Shown here in pieces: positions 1-6,092 of a stretch of 7,071 nucleotides of DNA; position 1 is the first letter of the stretch, and every line of letters begins with the position of its first letter. A model generated the notes under the pieces. That model was given only the letters and a program-made list of their open reading frames with translations. It searched no databases and was not told the DNA's origin. Origin of the DNA: Chitinophagaceae bacterium (GTDB lineage: Bacteria; Bacteroidota; Bacteroidia; Chitinophagales; Chitinophagaceae); assembly GCA_003167015.1 (NCBI GenBank), contig PMUF01000500.1, positions 1-7,071 on the forward strand, given 5' to 3'. The position numbers were made by a program, and so were the translations under genes.

Positions 1-743
1 ATGCGGATCATGCCTTCCGTGCCTGCGATCTCGGCGGTAAGGGAGGTCTGGCAGGCCAGGGTGCTGCTGATGATGGCCGACTGGCCGTTGCGCCAGGTAA
101 GGATGGCATGACAGGTCTCGTCCGATCCTGTCGGGGCGAGGTGTCCGGCGGCCCGGATCTCATCCGGCTCGCCCAGCAGCTGAAGGCATAGAAACAGGGG
201 ATAGATGCCGATATCCAGCAGTGAGCCTCCGCCCAGCCGGAGATTATATAATCTGCCTTCCGGGTTGAAGGATGATAGGAATCCGAAGTCCGCACGGACA
301 TACTTCAACGTACCGATCTTCCCCTCACCGATCAGATCGATTATCTGCTGCATCAACGGCAGGAAGCGGGTCCACATGGCTTCCATCAGGAAGGCGCGGT
401 GACTGACCGAAGCCTCTACCATTTCTGCGACTTGCCGGGCAGACAGCGCCATTGGCTTTTCGCAGAGTACGGCCTTGCCTTCTCGCAGGCAAAGCAAGGC
501 GTGTTCGGCATGAAAACCGTGGGGGGTAGCGATATAGACGGCGTCGATGGAAGGGTCGGCGGCGAGCTGTTCGTAGTTGTCATAGATATGTTGGGCGCCA
601 TGGGTGGCGGCAAAGGCCTTGCCGCGGGCAGCATCCCGTGATGCAATGGCGACCAGCCGGGTACGACCGGCCAGGGTCAGGGCCACGGCGAATTTATTCG
701 CGATCTTTCCGGGGCCGATGATCCCCCAGGTATATTCCTTCAT
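1..743 (-). CDS. Gfo/Idh/MocA-family oxidoreductase, C terminus cut by window edge
   Basis: Likely an NAD(P)-dependent cytoplasmic oxidoreductase acting on a sugar, polyol or diol; the exact substrate cannot be read. I translated it from ATG at 743 and found 247 codons with no stop before the window edge; the family is usually about 320-390 residues, so the last quarter is missing. The N terminus is a Rossmann fold: GIIGPGKIA at residues 7-15 is the dinucleotide-binding loop. The family hallmark EKPMA lies at 95-99, with Lys96 the conserved catalytic lysine. LMEAMWTRFLP at 119-129 and GGGSLLDIGIYP at 171-182 resemble the dihydrodiol dehydrogenase-like branch (inference). The Met start sits just before the first beta strand, as expected. 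It is divergent from the HAD gene, with 56 bases between the starts and no clear Shine-Dalgarno. No frameshift is seen. Confidence 0.9.
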   Translation of the reverse strand, partial: MKEYTWGIIGPGKIANKFAVALTLAGRTRLVAIASRDAARGKAFAATHGAQHIYDNYEQLAADPSIDAVYIATPHGFHAEHALLCLREGKAVLCEKPMALSARQVAEMVEASVSHRAFLMEAMWTRFLPLMQQIIDLIGEGKIGTLKYVRADFGFLSSFNPEGRLYNLRLGGGSLLDIGIYPLFLCLQLLGEPDEIRAAGHLAPTGSDETCHAILTWRNGQSAIISSTLACQTSLTAEIAGTEGMIR

Positions 744-799
744 GGCTGCAAAATAGGGGAAAGCGGTTTATCTTCGTATCTAAATCATTTCTTTTTATT

Positions 800-1462
800 A
801 TGAACCGACCCGCCGCTTTTATTTTCGATCTCAATGGTACGATGATCAATGATATGGAATTTCACAGTACGGCCTGGTTTGACATCCTGAATGACGATTT
901 GAAGGCCGGACTCACGCGTGAACAGGTAGCGCGGCAGATGTATGGTAAAAATGAAGAGCTGCTGGTGAGGGTATTTGGAGACAGCCGGTTCACCCCTTCA
1001 GAAATGGCCGCCATTTCGCACAAAAAAGAACTCAGCTACCAGAAAGCTTTTCGACCTCATCTGCAATTGATAGCCGGCCTGCCAGCCTTCCTGGAAAAGG
1101 CCGACCGTCATCATATCAGGATGGGGATCGGGTCTGCGGCCATTCCCTTCAACATCGACTTTGTGCTGGACAACCTGGCCATCCGGCATTATTTCGGAGT
1201 GATAGTCAGCGCCGCCGACGTGAGAATCAGCAAACCCCATCCGGAGACCTTTCTCCGGGCGGCCGAGGGCCTGGGGGTGTCGCCGGATGCCTGTATTGTC
1301 TTCGAGGATGCCCCGAAAGGGGTGGAAGCGGCGCAATTGGCGGGGATGAAATGTGTCGTGCTGACCACGATGCACGGCAAAGAAGAATTTCTCGCCTATC
1401 CGAATGTCGTTGGCTATATTGCAGACTATACGGACCCCTTACTTGAACGATTATTCATATGA
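800..1462 (+). CDS. HAD-superfamily phosphatase, beta-phosphoglucomutase-like, with DxN motif
   Basis: A 220-residue cytoplasmic HAD hydrolase of subfamily I with a helical cap, probably a sugar-phosphate phosphatase. Motif I is FDLNGTM at residues 9-15: Asp10 would be the nucleophile, but the usual second aspartate (general acid/base) is Asn12. Motif II is Ser112 in GIGSAA, motif III is Lys145 in ISKPHPETF, and motif IV is Glu169-Asp170 in VFEDAPKGVEAA, so every other catalytic element is present. The helical cap occupies about residues 16-85. Length matches beta-phosphoglucomutase relatives (about 215-225). The Asn makes true mutase activity doubtful; a phosphatase with altered chemistry is more likely (inference). 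No Shine-Dalgarno precedes the ATG, which is common in Bacteroidota. The stop overlaps the start of the next gene (ATGA, 1459-1462), implying co-transcription and coupled translation. Confidence 0.92.
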   Translation: MNRPAAFIFDLNGTMINDMEFHSTAWFDILNDDLKAGLTREQVARQMYGKNEELLVRVFGDSRFTPSEMAAISHKKELSYQKAFRPHLQLIAGLPAFLEKADRHHIRMGIGSAAIPFNIDFVLDNLAIRHYFGVIVSAADVRISKPHPETFLRAAEGLGVSPDACIVFEDAPKGVEAAQLAGMKCVVLTTMHGKEEFLAYPNVVGYIADYTDPLLERLFI

Positions 1463-2262
1463 GACTTCGTCTCTCTTGCCCATATGCCGTCTTGCTGACC
1501 ACGTTGTTCTGCGTGGCGTGCAAAAAGATCATCCAGGTGAACCTGGCCAATGTATCCCCACAGATCGTTATCGAAGGGAATGTTACCGATGACGCCGGTC
1601 CTTACCAGGTCCAGATCTCGCGAAGTGTGGATTATGCTGCCAACAATGTTTTTCCGCCGGTGACAGATGCCGTCGTCAGCATTACCGACAGTACAACGGG
1701 GCAGACGGATATGCTGCTGGAAGTGGATTCGGGAGTATATGCGACCCAATCCCTGATTGGGCAGCCCAGGCATACTTATCACCTGCTGGTGATAGAAGAT
1801 GGCCAGCGATACAGCGCCACTTCGACGATGCCTATACCCGTCAAGCTGGATTCCATCACCTTCGAGCAGAACACCAACATTAATGGCATCTCGATGATCA
1901 CCGCCATCGTAAATTTCCAGGACCCGGCGGGAGTGACCAATTATTACCAGTTTACGGAGGTTGTTAACGGCAAGGCAGTACCCGACATTTTTGTTTTCGA
2001 TGACCGGCTATCGGACGGGAAATATATCGAGGAGCCTCTTTTTAACGATACTGCCTACCTGGAACCGGGGGCTGCGTTACTGCTGACGATGAACTGTGTG
2101 GATGAGAATATTTACAATTATTATAATGAGCTGTCCAATGTCACCGCCACTGCAGGCATTCAATCGACCACACCGACGAACCCTACCAGCAATATCAGTA
2201 ATGGAGCACTGGGGTATTTCAGCGCGCACACCACTACATTCGAGCAATTGTATGTCTATTGA
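1459..2262 (+). CDS. DUF4249-family lipoprotein
   Basis: A 267-residue exported protein whose pattern matches the Bacteroidota family DUF4249, which has no settled function. Residues 1-20 form a signal peptide (basic MRLR, then a hydrophobic run), followed by Cys21 with Lys22-Lys23. The lipobox CVAC is imperfect because position -3 is Cys18 rather than Leu/Val/Ile, but lipidation at Cys21 is still the best reading. After the signal comes IVIEGNVTDDAGPYQVQIS (36-54), the opening strands typical of the family, then a beta-rich body and the closing LGYFSAHTTT (251-260). It probably sits in the periplasm or on the outer membrane. Known family members often lie beside TonB-dependent receptor genes; here it overlaps a HAD phosphatase gene instead. 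It is convergent with the response regulator gene, with 3 bases between stops. Confidence 0.85.
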   Translation: MRLRLSCPYAVLLTTLFCVACKKIIQVNLANVSPQIVIEGNVTDDAGPYQVQISRSVDYAANNVFPPVTDAVVSITDSTTGQTDMLLEVDSGVYATQSLIGQPRHTYHLLVIEDGQRYSATSTMPIPVKLDSITFEQNTNINGISMITAIVNFQDPAGVTNYYQFTEVVNGKAVPDIFVFDDRLSDGKYIEEPLFNDTAYLEPGAALLLTMNCVDENIYNYYNELSNVTATAGIQSTTPTNPTSNISNGALGYFSAHTTTFEQLYVY

Positions 2263-2265
2263 ACC

Positions 2266-3696
2266 TTAGGGCTGATAGCTCTTTATCTTATTGTAGAGCG
2301 TCTTGCGGTCTATTTTGAGGATTTCCGCCGCTCTCGATTTATTGTAATTCACCTGTTTGAGGACATTCATGATCGTATCATATTCTGCCTGTGCCGCCGC
2401 ATTTTTCAGGTCAGTCTCCTTATGGACGATGGGATGATGGGTATGTTGCTGGACCGTATGAGGCTCTACCTGTTGCAGATAGGACTGGGCGAAATTGTTA
2501 TTATCGACGATCTCGGTGGGCAGCACCCGGGCATTGATCAGACCGGATGAAGTCAACAGGGCCGAACGGCGGATGACATTGCGGAATTCGCGCAGGTTAC
2601 CGGGCCATGGATAGTCCAGGAAGATCTGCATGACCTCGGGGTCGAAGCCCTCTACGTTCTTATTCAACTCTTTGTTAGACTTGGCGAGGAAGAACTCGGC
2701 GAAAAGGGGGATATCTTCTTTCCGATGGCGGAAGGCCGGCAATACGATAGAAAACTCATTGAACCGATGGAAAAGGTCCTCCCTGAACTTTCCACGGCGG
2801 TAGGCATCCTGCAAATTCTCATTGGAAGCTACAATGATGCGGACATCCGTCTCCATTTCGCGTACACCACCGACCCGTTTGAATTTCCGTTCCTGGATGA
2901 CCCTTAACAAGGCTGCCTGGATCTCATAGGACAGGTTGCCGACTTCATCGAGGAAGAGGGTCCCGCCGTTGGCCAGCTCGAAATGGCCTTCCTTATCGTT
3001 GAGAGCGCCGGTGAAGGCGCCTTTCACATGTCCGAACAGTTCGCTGCCCGCCAGTTCTTTCGACAGGGTGCCGCAGTCCATGGCAATGAAGGGTTTGTCT
3101 TTGCGGGCGCTATTCTGGTGGATAGTACGGGCGATGACCTCTTTACCGGTACCGCTTTCTCCATACAGGATGATACTGTAATTAGTGGGGGCTACCAATT
3201 CCACCTGCCGGTAGAGTTCCCTGGTCGCCGGCGCCTGGCCTACCAGGAATTCATCGTCCCCGAATGATTTGCCGGGTTTTTTCGCTGCCTGAAGGGTACT
3301 GGCGCGTGGGGCATCGCTACCTGTGAGAGGCTGCTGAAGGGCCCTGCCGATCACGTTCAGCACTTCTTCGGGTATCAGGGGCTTGGTGATATAATCGAAT
3401 GCACCGGATTTGATAACATCTACTGCCGTCTTGATATCGGAATAGCCGGTGATGATGATCACGATAGCATAAGGATCTACCTGTTTGATCTCCCGCAGCA
3501 CTTCCCGGCCCTCCTTGTCTCCCAGGCGGAAATCACATAATACGACGTCGAATTTGGACTCTTTGAACTTGGCAATTCCCTTATTACCGCTGTGGCTGGC
3601 ATCCGTCTCGTATCCCTTTTTCTGCAAAAAGCGGCCTAATAAATTGCACATGTCCATATCATCGTCAATGATGAGAATTCGCTTCATAAGTGGCAT
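2266..3696 (-). CDS. NtrC-type sigma54-dependent response regulator
   Basis: A complete 476-residue bacterial enhancer-binding protein. The receiver domain (about 5-120) has acidic residues Asp11-Asp12-Asp13, phospho-acceptor Asp55 (VVLCDFRL), switch Thr83 and Lys105 (TKPL). The AAA+ domain (about 150-395) has Walker A GESGTGKE at 179-186, the sigma54-contacting loop GAFTGA at 226-231, Walker B LFLDE at 247-251, and FREDLFHR at 304-311, which contains the expected arginine finger. A Fis-type helix-turn-helix (about 436-474, NKSRAAEILKIDRKTLYNKI) binds DNA. The linker before it is rich in His and Gln (408-425). When phosphorylated it should activate sigma54 promoters. No histidine kinase lies beside it. 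I kept the first Met (3696); Met4 (3687) is possible, but with the first Met the key residues carry the same numbers as in the neighbouring receiver protein. A promoter candidate lies at 3749-3756. Confidence 0.97.
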   Translation of the reverse strand: MPLMKRILIIDDDMDMCNLLGRFLQKKGYETDASHSGNKGIAKFKESKFDVVLCDFRLGDKEGREVLREIKQVDPYAIVIIITGYSDIKTAVDVIKSGAFDYITKPLIPEEVLNVIGRALQQPLTGSDAPRASTLQAAKKPGKSFGDDEFLVGQAPATRELYRQVELVAPTNYSIILYGESGTGKEVIARTIHQNSARKDKPFIAMDCGTLSKELAGSELFGHVKGAFTGALNDKEGHFELANGGTLFLDEVGNLSYEIQAALLRVIQERKFKRVGGVREMETDVRIIVASNENLQDAYRRGKFREDLFHRFNEFSIVLPAFRHRKEDIPLFAEFFLAKSNKELNKNVEGFDPEVMQIFLDYPWPGNLREFRNVIRRSALLTSSGLINARVLPTEIVDNNNFAQSYLQQVEPHTVQQHTHHPIVHKETDLKNAAAQAEYDTIMNVLKQVNYNKSRAAEILKIDRKTLYNKIKSYQP

Positions 3697-3700
3697 TTTC

Positions 3701-3739
3701 TAATTAAAATTACTGGAAAAAGTATAATTAGTGTAATTA
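3701..3739. repeat. Three TAATTA copies in the leader of the sigma54 regulator gene
   Basis: TAATTA occurs at 3701-3706, 3725-3730 and 3734-3739. The last two are in tandem with a 9-base period, and the first belongs to the dyad TAATT-AA-AATTA (3701-3712). They lie between the predicted transcription start (about 3743) and the regulator ATG (3696). A bound protein there could block transcription, so an operator for self-control is possible. In AT-rich DNA such copies also arise by chance. Confidence 0.35.
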
Positions 3740-3748
3740 GGATTCAAT

Positions 3749-3777
3749 CAAATATAATCTACTCCTAACCTTCTAAA
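3749..3777 (-). promoter_or_regulatory. Bacteroidota-type promoter for the NtrC-type regulator gene
   Basis: Read on the minus strand, TATATTTG (3756 down to 3749) matches the Bacteroidota -7 consensus TAnnTTTG exactly. Upstream, TTTA (3777-3774) is one base from the -33 element TTTG, with a 17-base spacer. Transcription would start near 3743, giving a leader of about 46 bases before the ATG at 3696. The -7 match is seen directly; use as a promoter is inference, and the -33 element is imperfect. Confidence 0.45.
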
Positions 3778-3808
3778 CCCTTGCCAAATTTTTATCTCTT
3801 GTCGGAAA

Positions 3809-3832
3809 GGGGTACGGGGTGATGGGGTGGGG
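3809..3832 (+). other. Putative G-quadruplex motif (four G4 tracts)
   Basis: The plus strand has four runs of exactly four G within 24 bases: 3809-3812, 3816-3819, 3824-3827 and 3829-3832, with loops of 3, 4 and 1 bases. This satisfies the standard quadruplex rule (G3+ N1-7, four times) with all tracts one base longer than required. Another G4 run follows at 3850-3853, and a G5-C-G3 run at 3905-3913. It lies in otherwise AT-rich intergenic DNA, about 50 bases upstream of the minus-strand promoter. Folding in the cell is not shown. Confidence 0.55.
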
Positions 3833-3910
3833 ATAAAATTGCACGATTTGGGGAAATTGCGGTTAGTAAAACTACGTAGAATCAGGCCAAAGTCCGGATT
3901 AAAAGGGGGC

Positions 3911-3929
3911 GGGCACAATTTTAATGCCC
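3911..3929. repeat. GGGCA/TGCCC dyad upstream of the receiver gene
   Basis: GGGCA (3911-3915) and TGCCC (3925-3929) form an inverted repeat with a 9-base AT-rich centre. It is not followed by a T-run, so it does not look like a terminator. Its centre lies about 56 bases before the start predicted from the sigma54-like promoter at 3950-3965, so it is a candidate protein-binding site for an activator or repressor. The arms are short. Confidence 0.3.
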
Positions 3930-3949
3930 ATGACAGGTAAAAATTTGTA

Positions 3950-3965
3950 TGGCAATAAAATTGTA
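3950..3965 (+). promoter_or_regulatory. Possible sigma54 promoter for the receiver gene
   Basis: TGGCAA-N5-TTGTA compares with the sigma54 consensus TGGCAC-N5-TTGCA. The -24 GG (3951-3952) and -13 G (3963) are correctly spaced with 10 bases between the conserved pairs. Two positions differ: A instead of C at 3955, and T instead of the highly conserved -12 C at 3964. The predicted start is near 3976, giving a leader of about 50 bases to the ATG at 4027. The -12 mismatch makes this only a candidate, but it sits beside a gene for a sigma54 activator. Confidence 0.3.
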
Positions 3966-4026
3966 AATATTAGGTTATGAAATTGTCGGGTTTAAAATAT
4001 TTGAAGGTTAAGTGGAAACAATTATT

Positions 4027-4425
4027 ATGACAGCAATCGAAAAAGTCTTGATCGTAGATGATGAATTGGATATATGCTATTTGCTCAGCGGGATGTTGAA
4101 ACAGCGGAATTTCCGTACCGGCTTTGTGAATTCGCTGTCCGATGCCGTGATTGCTCTACAGACGGACAAGCCATCCCTGTTAGTTCTCGATAATCACCTG
4201 CCCGATGGATTCGGGCTGGATTTTATCCCCTATGTCAAAAAGAACTTCCCGGAGATCAAGGTGATCATGATCACTGCCCATGACGGCTCTCTGGAGAGAA
4301 AACAGGCTTATGACGGCGGCGTAGATCTTTTTGTGGCCAAGCCGCTGAACCGCAAGCTCATTAATGACGCTATCGATAAGCTGTACAGCTCTGATTCTGC
4401 GGGAAAGCTGGCTTATAGCCGGTGA
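4027..4425 (+). CDS. Stand-alone response regulator receiver protein
   Basis: A 132-residue single-domain receiver protein with no output domain, comparable in layout to CheY or Spo0F. The acidic pair is Asp11-Asp12 (VLIVDDELD), the phospho-acceptor is Asp55 (LLVLDNHLPDG), the switch residue is Thr83 (MITAHD), and the conserved lysine is Lys105 (AKPL). All active-site residues are present, so it should accept phosphate. With no DNA-binding domain it probably acts by protein contact or as a phosphorelay intermediate (inference). I prefer the ATG at 4027 to the in-frame GTG at 4012, because it places the first strand at the usual distance and gives the same residue numbers as the receiver of the divergent regulator. 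After the receiver fold there is only a tail of about 12 residues. It is convergent with the amylase gene, with 10 bases between stops. No kinase is adjacent. Confidence 0.93.
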   Translation: MTAIEKVLIVDDELDICYLLSGMLKQRNFRTGFVNSLSDAVIALQTDKPSLLVLDNHLPDGFGLDFIPYVKKNFPEIKVIMITAHDGSLERKQAYDGGVDLFVAKPLNRKLINDAIDKLYSSDSAGKLAYSR

Positions 4426-4442
4426 GCTATCCCCGCTATCCC
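4426..4442. repeat. Tandem GCTATCCC repeat between convergent stops
   Basis: GCTATCCC occurs at 4426-4433 and again at 4435-4442, separated by one C. The pair spans the 10-base gap between the receiver stop (4425) and the amylase stop (4436-4438). There is no hairpin or T-run, so no intrinsic terminator fits here. It may be a small replication-slippage trace. Confidence 0.4.
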
Positions 4443-5923
4443 TCTTCGGTCCACACCGCCACCGAACCACCTCCTACGGTAAAGTTACCTTTCCCGTCGG
4501 CGTCGAGGGTGACTTTGCCCGGCTGACCGCCGAGGTAGTCGACAAAGGTTTTACCGGCATGGGCCTTCCCCATTTCCATGACTTTATTTCCGTCGTCTCC
4601 GTTACATAACAGGACTGCGCAACCTGATTGGGGGTGTTCGTCGTCTCCTTCCCTGGTCCAGCCGATACAATTGGCGTGATCCAGGTAATCCCGCTGAGTC
4701 CCATAGGCGAACAGTTTGCGGGCCTGCATCAGCCGGTCAATGTTTTCCACCTTCGGCATGTAAATCTCATAGTCGTTGCCATCCTTCCCCTTGTCGGTAT
4801 ATTTCGCACTATAAAGATCGGTATAGAATAGACAGGGATATCCACCTTCACGTAATAATAACAATGCATACGCCAGCGGTTTGAACCAGGGATCTACGGG
4901 CGCCTCCAGCGCCTGGAGAGGCTGCGTGTCATGATTGGCGACGACCGTCACCGCCAGTTCGGGCTTTACCGCAACCAGCGAATCATTGAAGATGGTCGTG
5001 AGGTCGTAATCCTTGCCCTGTTTGGAGGCGGCTTCGAGATTGTGGTGAAGAGAGGCATCGAAAAGGGACATGCGCCCCCCGGTGGCGTCTATATATTTCA
5101 GCAGCAGCGGCAGATTGCCTGGCGCCCAGTACTCACCGACGATGAAGAAATCCTCACCTGCCAGATTTCGCATATGGTCCACCCATTCGTTGACAAAGGC
5201 CGGCGACATGTGCTTGACGGCATCCAGCCTGATGCCGGTAAACCCGGTCAGCTTATAATACCATTCGCCCCAACGCTTGAGCTCTTCGCGGACCGCTTCA
5301 TTCCGAAACTCGATATCGTCATACATCAGGTAATCATAGTTGCCTTTTTCATCATCTATCACTTCTTCCCAGGTATCGCCGAAATCGTTGAGAATAGTAT
5401 AGATGGCCGTCTCCTTCGTTTTATTGTCATAGTCGACGCCGGTAAAGCAATGGTAGTCCCACACGAATTCGGAATATTGCCCTTTGCGGCCGGGAAAGGT
5501 AAATTTCGTAAAGGCTTCGATGTCGAAGGGTTCGCTGATGAGTTTCGTCCTGTCTTCGGAGTCGACCTTCCGGACTTTGACCACCTCACATTTGTCACCG
5601 CCGGCCTTGTGATTCAGGACAACATCCACGTATACCTGCAGACCCGCGGCGTGCGCTGCTTCGATGGCCTCGAGGTATTCCTGTTTGGTGCCGTACTTGG
5701 TCCGGACGGAATTCTTCTGATTGAATTCACCCAGATCCCACAGATCATAAATGTCATAGCCTACGGACCATGTTCCGCTATTGCCTTTGCAGGCCGGAGG
5801 CAGCCAGACGGCAGTAAAGCCCATTTCAGCGAGTTTTTCAGCCTCCGCTTTTAATTTTTTCCATAGACTGCCATCTGTCGGATAATACCAATGAAAGTAT
5901 TGTAGAATTGTACCATTTTGCAT
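4436..5923 (-). CDS. amyA: Cytoplasmic alpha-amylase, GH13 (AmyA type)
   Basis: A 495-residue endo-acting alpha-1,4-glucan hydrolase, closely resembling the cytoplasmic AmyA of enterobacteria in length and in long shared stretches such as HDTQPLQALEAPV and WFKPLAYAL. The (beta/alpha)8 barrel starts at once with GTILQYFHWYYP (4-15). The four conserved GH13 regions are DVVLNH (100-105), GIRLDAVKH (230-238, nucleophile Asp234), IVGEYW (261-266, acid/base Glu264) and VVANHD (327-332, Asp332). Domain B lies about 106-205 and the C-terminal beta domain from about 400. There is no signal peptide or membrane segment, so it should act on cytosolic glycogen or imported maltodextrins. No sus-like, transporter or maltose phosphorylase gene is nearby. 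No Shine-Dalgarno is seen. It is divergent from the ytxH-like gene. Confidence 0.97.
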   Translation of the reverse strand: MQNGTILQYFHWYYPTDGSLWKKLKAEAEKLAEMGFTAVWLPPACKGNSGTWSVGYDIYDLWDLGEFNQKNSVRTKYGTKQEYLEAIEAAHAAGLQVYVDVVLNHKAGGDKCEVVKVRKVDSEDRTKLISEPFDIEAFTKFTFPGRKGQYSEFVWDYHCFTGVDYDNKTKETAIYTILNDFGDTWEEVIDDEKGNYDYLMYDDIEFRNEAVREELKRWGEWYYKLTGFTGIRLDAVKHMSPAFVNEWVDHMRNLAGEDFFIVGEYWAPGNLPLLLKYIDATGGRMSLFDASLHHNLEAASKQGKDYDLTTIFNDSLVAVKPELAVTVVANHDTQPLQALEAPVDPWFKPLAYALLLLREGGYPCLFYTDLYSAKYTDKGKDGNDYEIYMPKVENIDRLMQARKLFAYGTQRDYLDHANCIGWTREGDDEHPQSGCAVLLCNGDDGNKVMEMGKAHAGKTFVDYLGGQPGKVTLDADGKGNFTVGGGSVAVWTEEG

Positions 5924-6092
5924 AACAAGAGTTTAGGTTCGTTACTTTAACCATAAATAATACCACAATTGTTAAGAAGGGAATTATCCCTATTTGTAGA
6001 AATTTTACCTCATCTCCGGGTCATAACGGCCGATTTTCCGCCTGTAGAAAGATTGGCAAGGATTTTTGACTATAGTATCAAAATCAAACAAT
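5924..6092. other. Divergent promoter region between amylase and ytxH-like genes
   Basis: These 169 bases should hold promoters in both directions. I find no exact TAnnTTTG element. The nearest on the plus strand is GATTTTTG (6061-6068), one base off, about 25 bases before the ytxH-like ATG and without a clear -33 partner. Two dyads stand out: the palindrome ACAATTGT (5965-5972) and AGGGA-ATTA-TCCCT (5978-5991). Both lie upstream of the amylase start and could be operators; neither is followed by a T-run like a terminator. Confidence 0.4.

Larger units (their letters stand above)
3697..4026. other. Shared divergent control region between two response regulator genes
   Basis: This stretch of 330 bases separates the divergent sigma54-activator and receiver genes. 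I see no convincing gene in it: there is no long reading frame and no tRNA-like fold. It is AT-rich apart from G-runs on the plus strand. From left to right it holds three TAATTA copies (3701, 3725, 3734), a minus-strand promoter candidate (3749-3756), a G-quadruplex motif (3809-3832), a 7-base direct repeat AAATTGC (3836 and 3854), the palindrome CTACGTAG (3872-3879), a GGGCA/TGCCC dyad (3911-3929) and a sigma54-like promoter match (3950-3965). Such length and density fit a two-way regulatory region rather than filler, although each site alone is weak. Confidence 0.6.

Noticed and set aside
8..301. 97-codon minus-strand frame
   Set aside because: It is in another frame of the Gfo/Idh/MocA gene, whose translation from 743 carries the EKP motif and runs open to the window edge.
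748..755. TATTTTGC on the minus strand as a -7 element for the Gfo/Idh/MocA gene
   Set aside because: It does not fit TAnnTTTG in register and would leave almost no space before the ATG at 743.
998..1375. 125-codon minus-strand frame inside the HAD gene
   Set aside because: Antisense to a gene with all HAD motifs; the translation shows no domain.
3872..3879. CTACGTAG palindrome as an operator
   Set aside because: Only 8 bases, not extended by flanking symmetry, and expected by chance at this length; noted only as part of the control region.
4931..5854. 307-codon open frame on the plus strand opposite the amylase
   Set aside because: It lies wholly antisense to a well-conserved GH13 gene, has no recognisable domain, and is explained by the codon bias of the opposite strand.
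800..5923. HAD phosphatase and amylase as one starch pathway (maltose phosphorylase / beta-phosphoglucomutase type)
   Set aside because: The genes are far apart, on opposite strands, separated by regulators, no phosphorylase is present, and the DxN motif argues against a mutase.
6053..6070. TTGGCA followed by TTTTTG as a sigma54 promoter for the ytxH-like gene
   Set aside because: The conserved GC at -12 is absent at any allowed spacing; TG or GA stands there instead.
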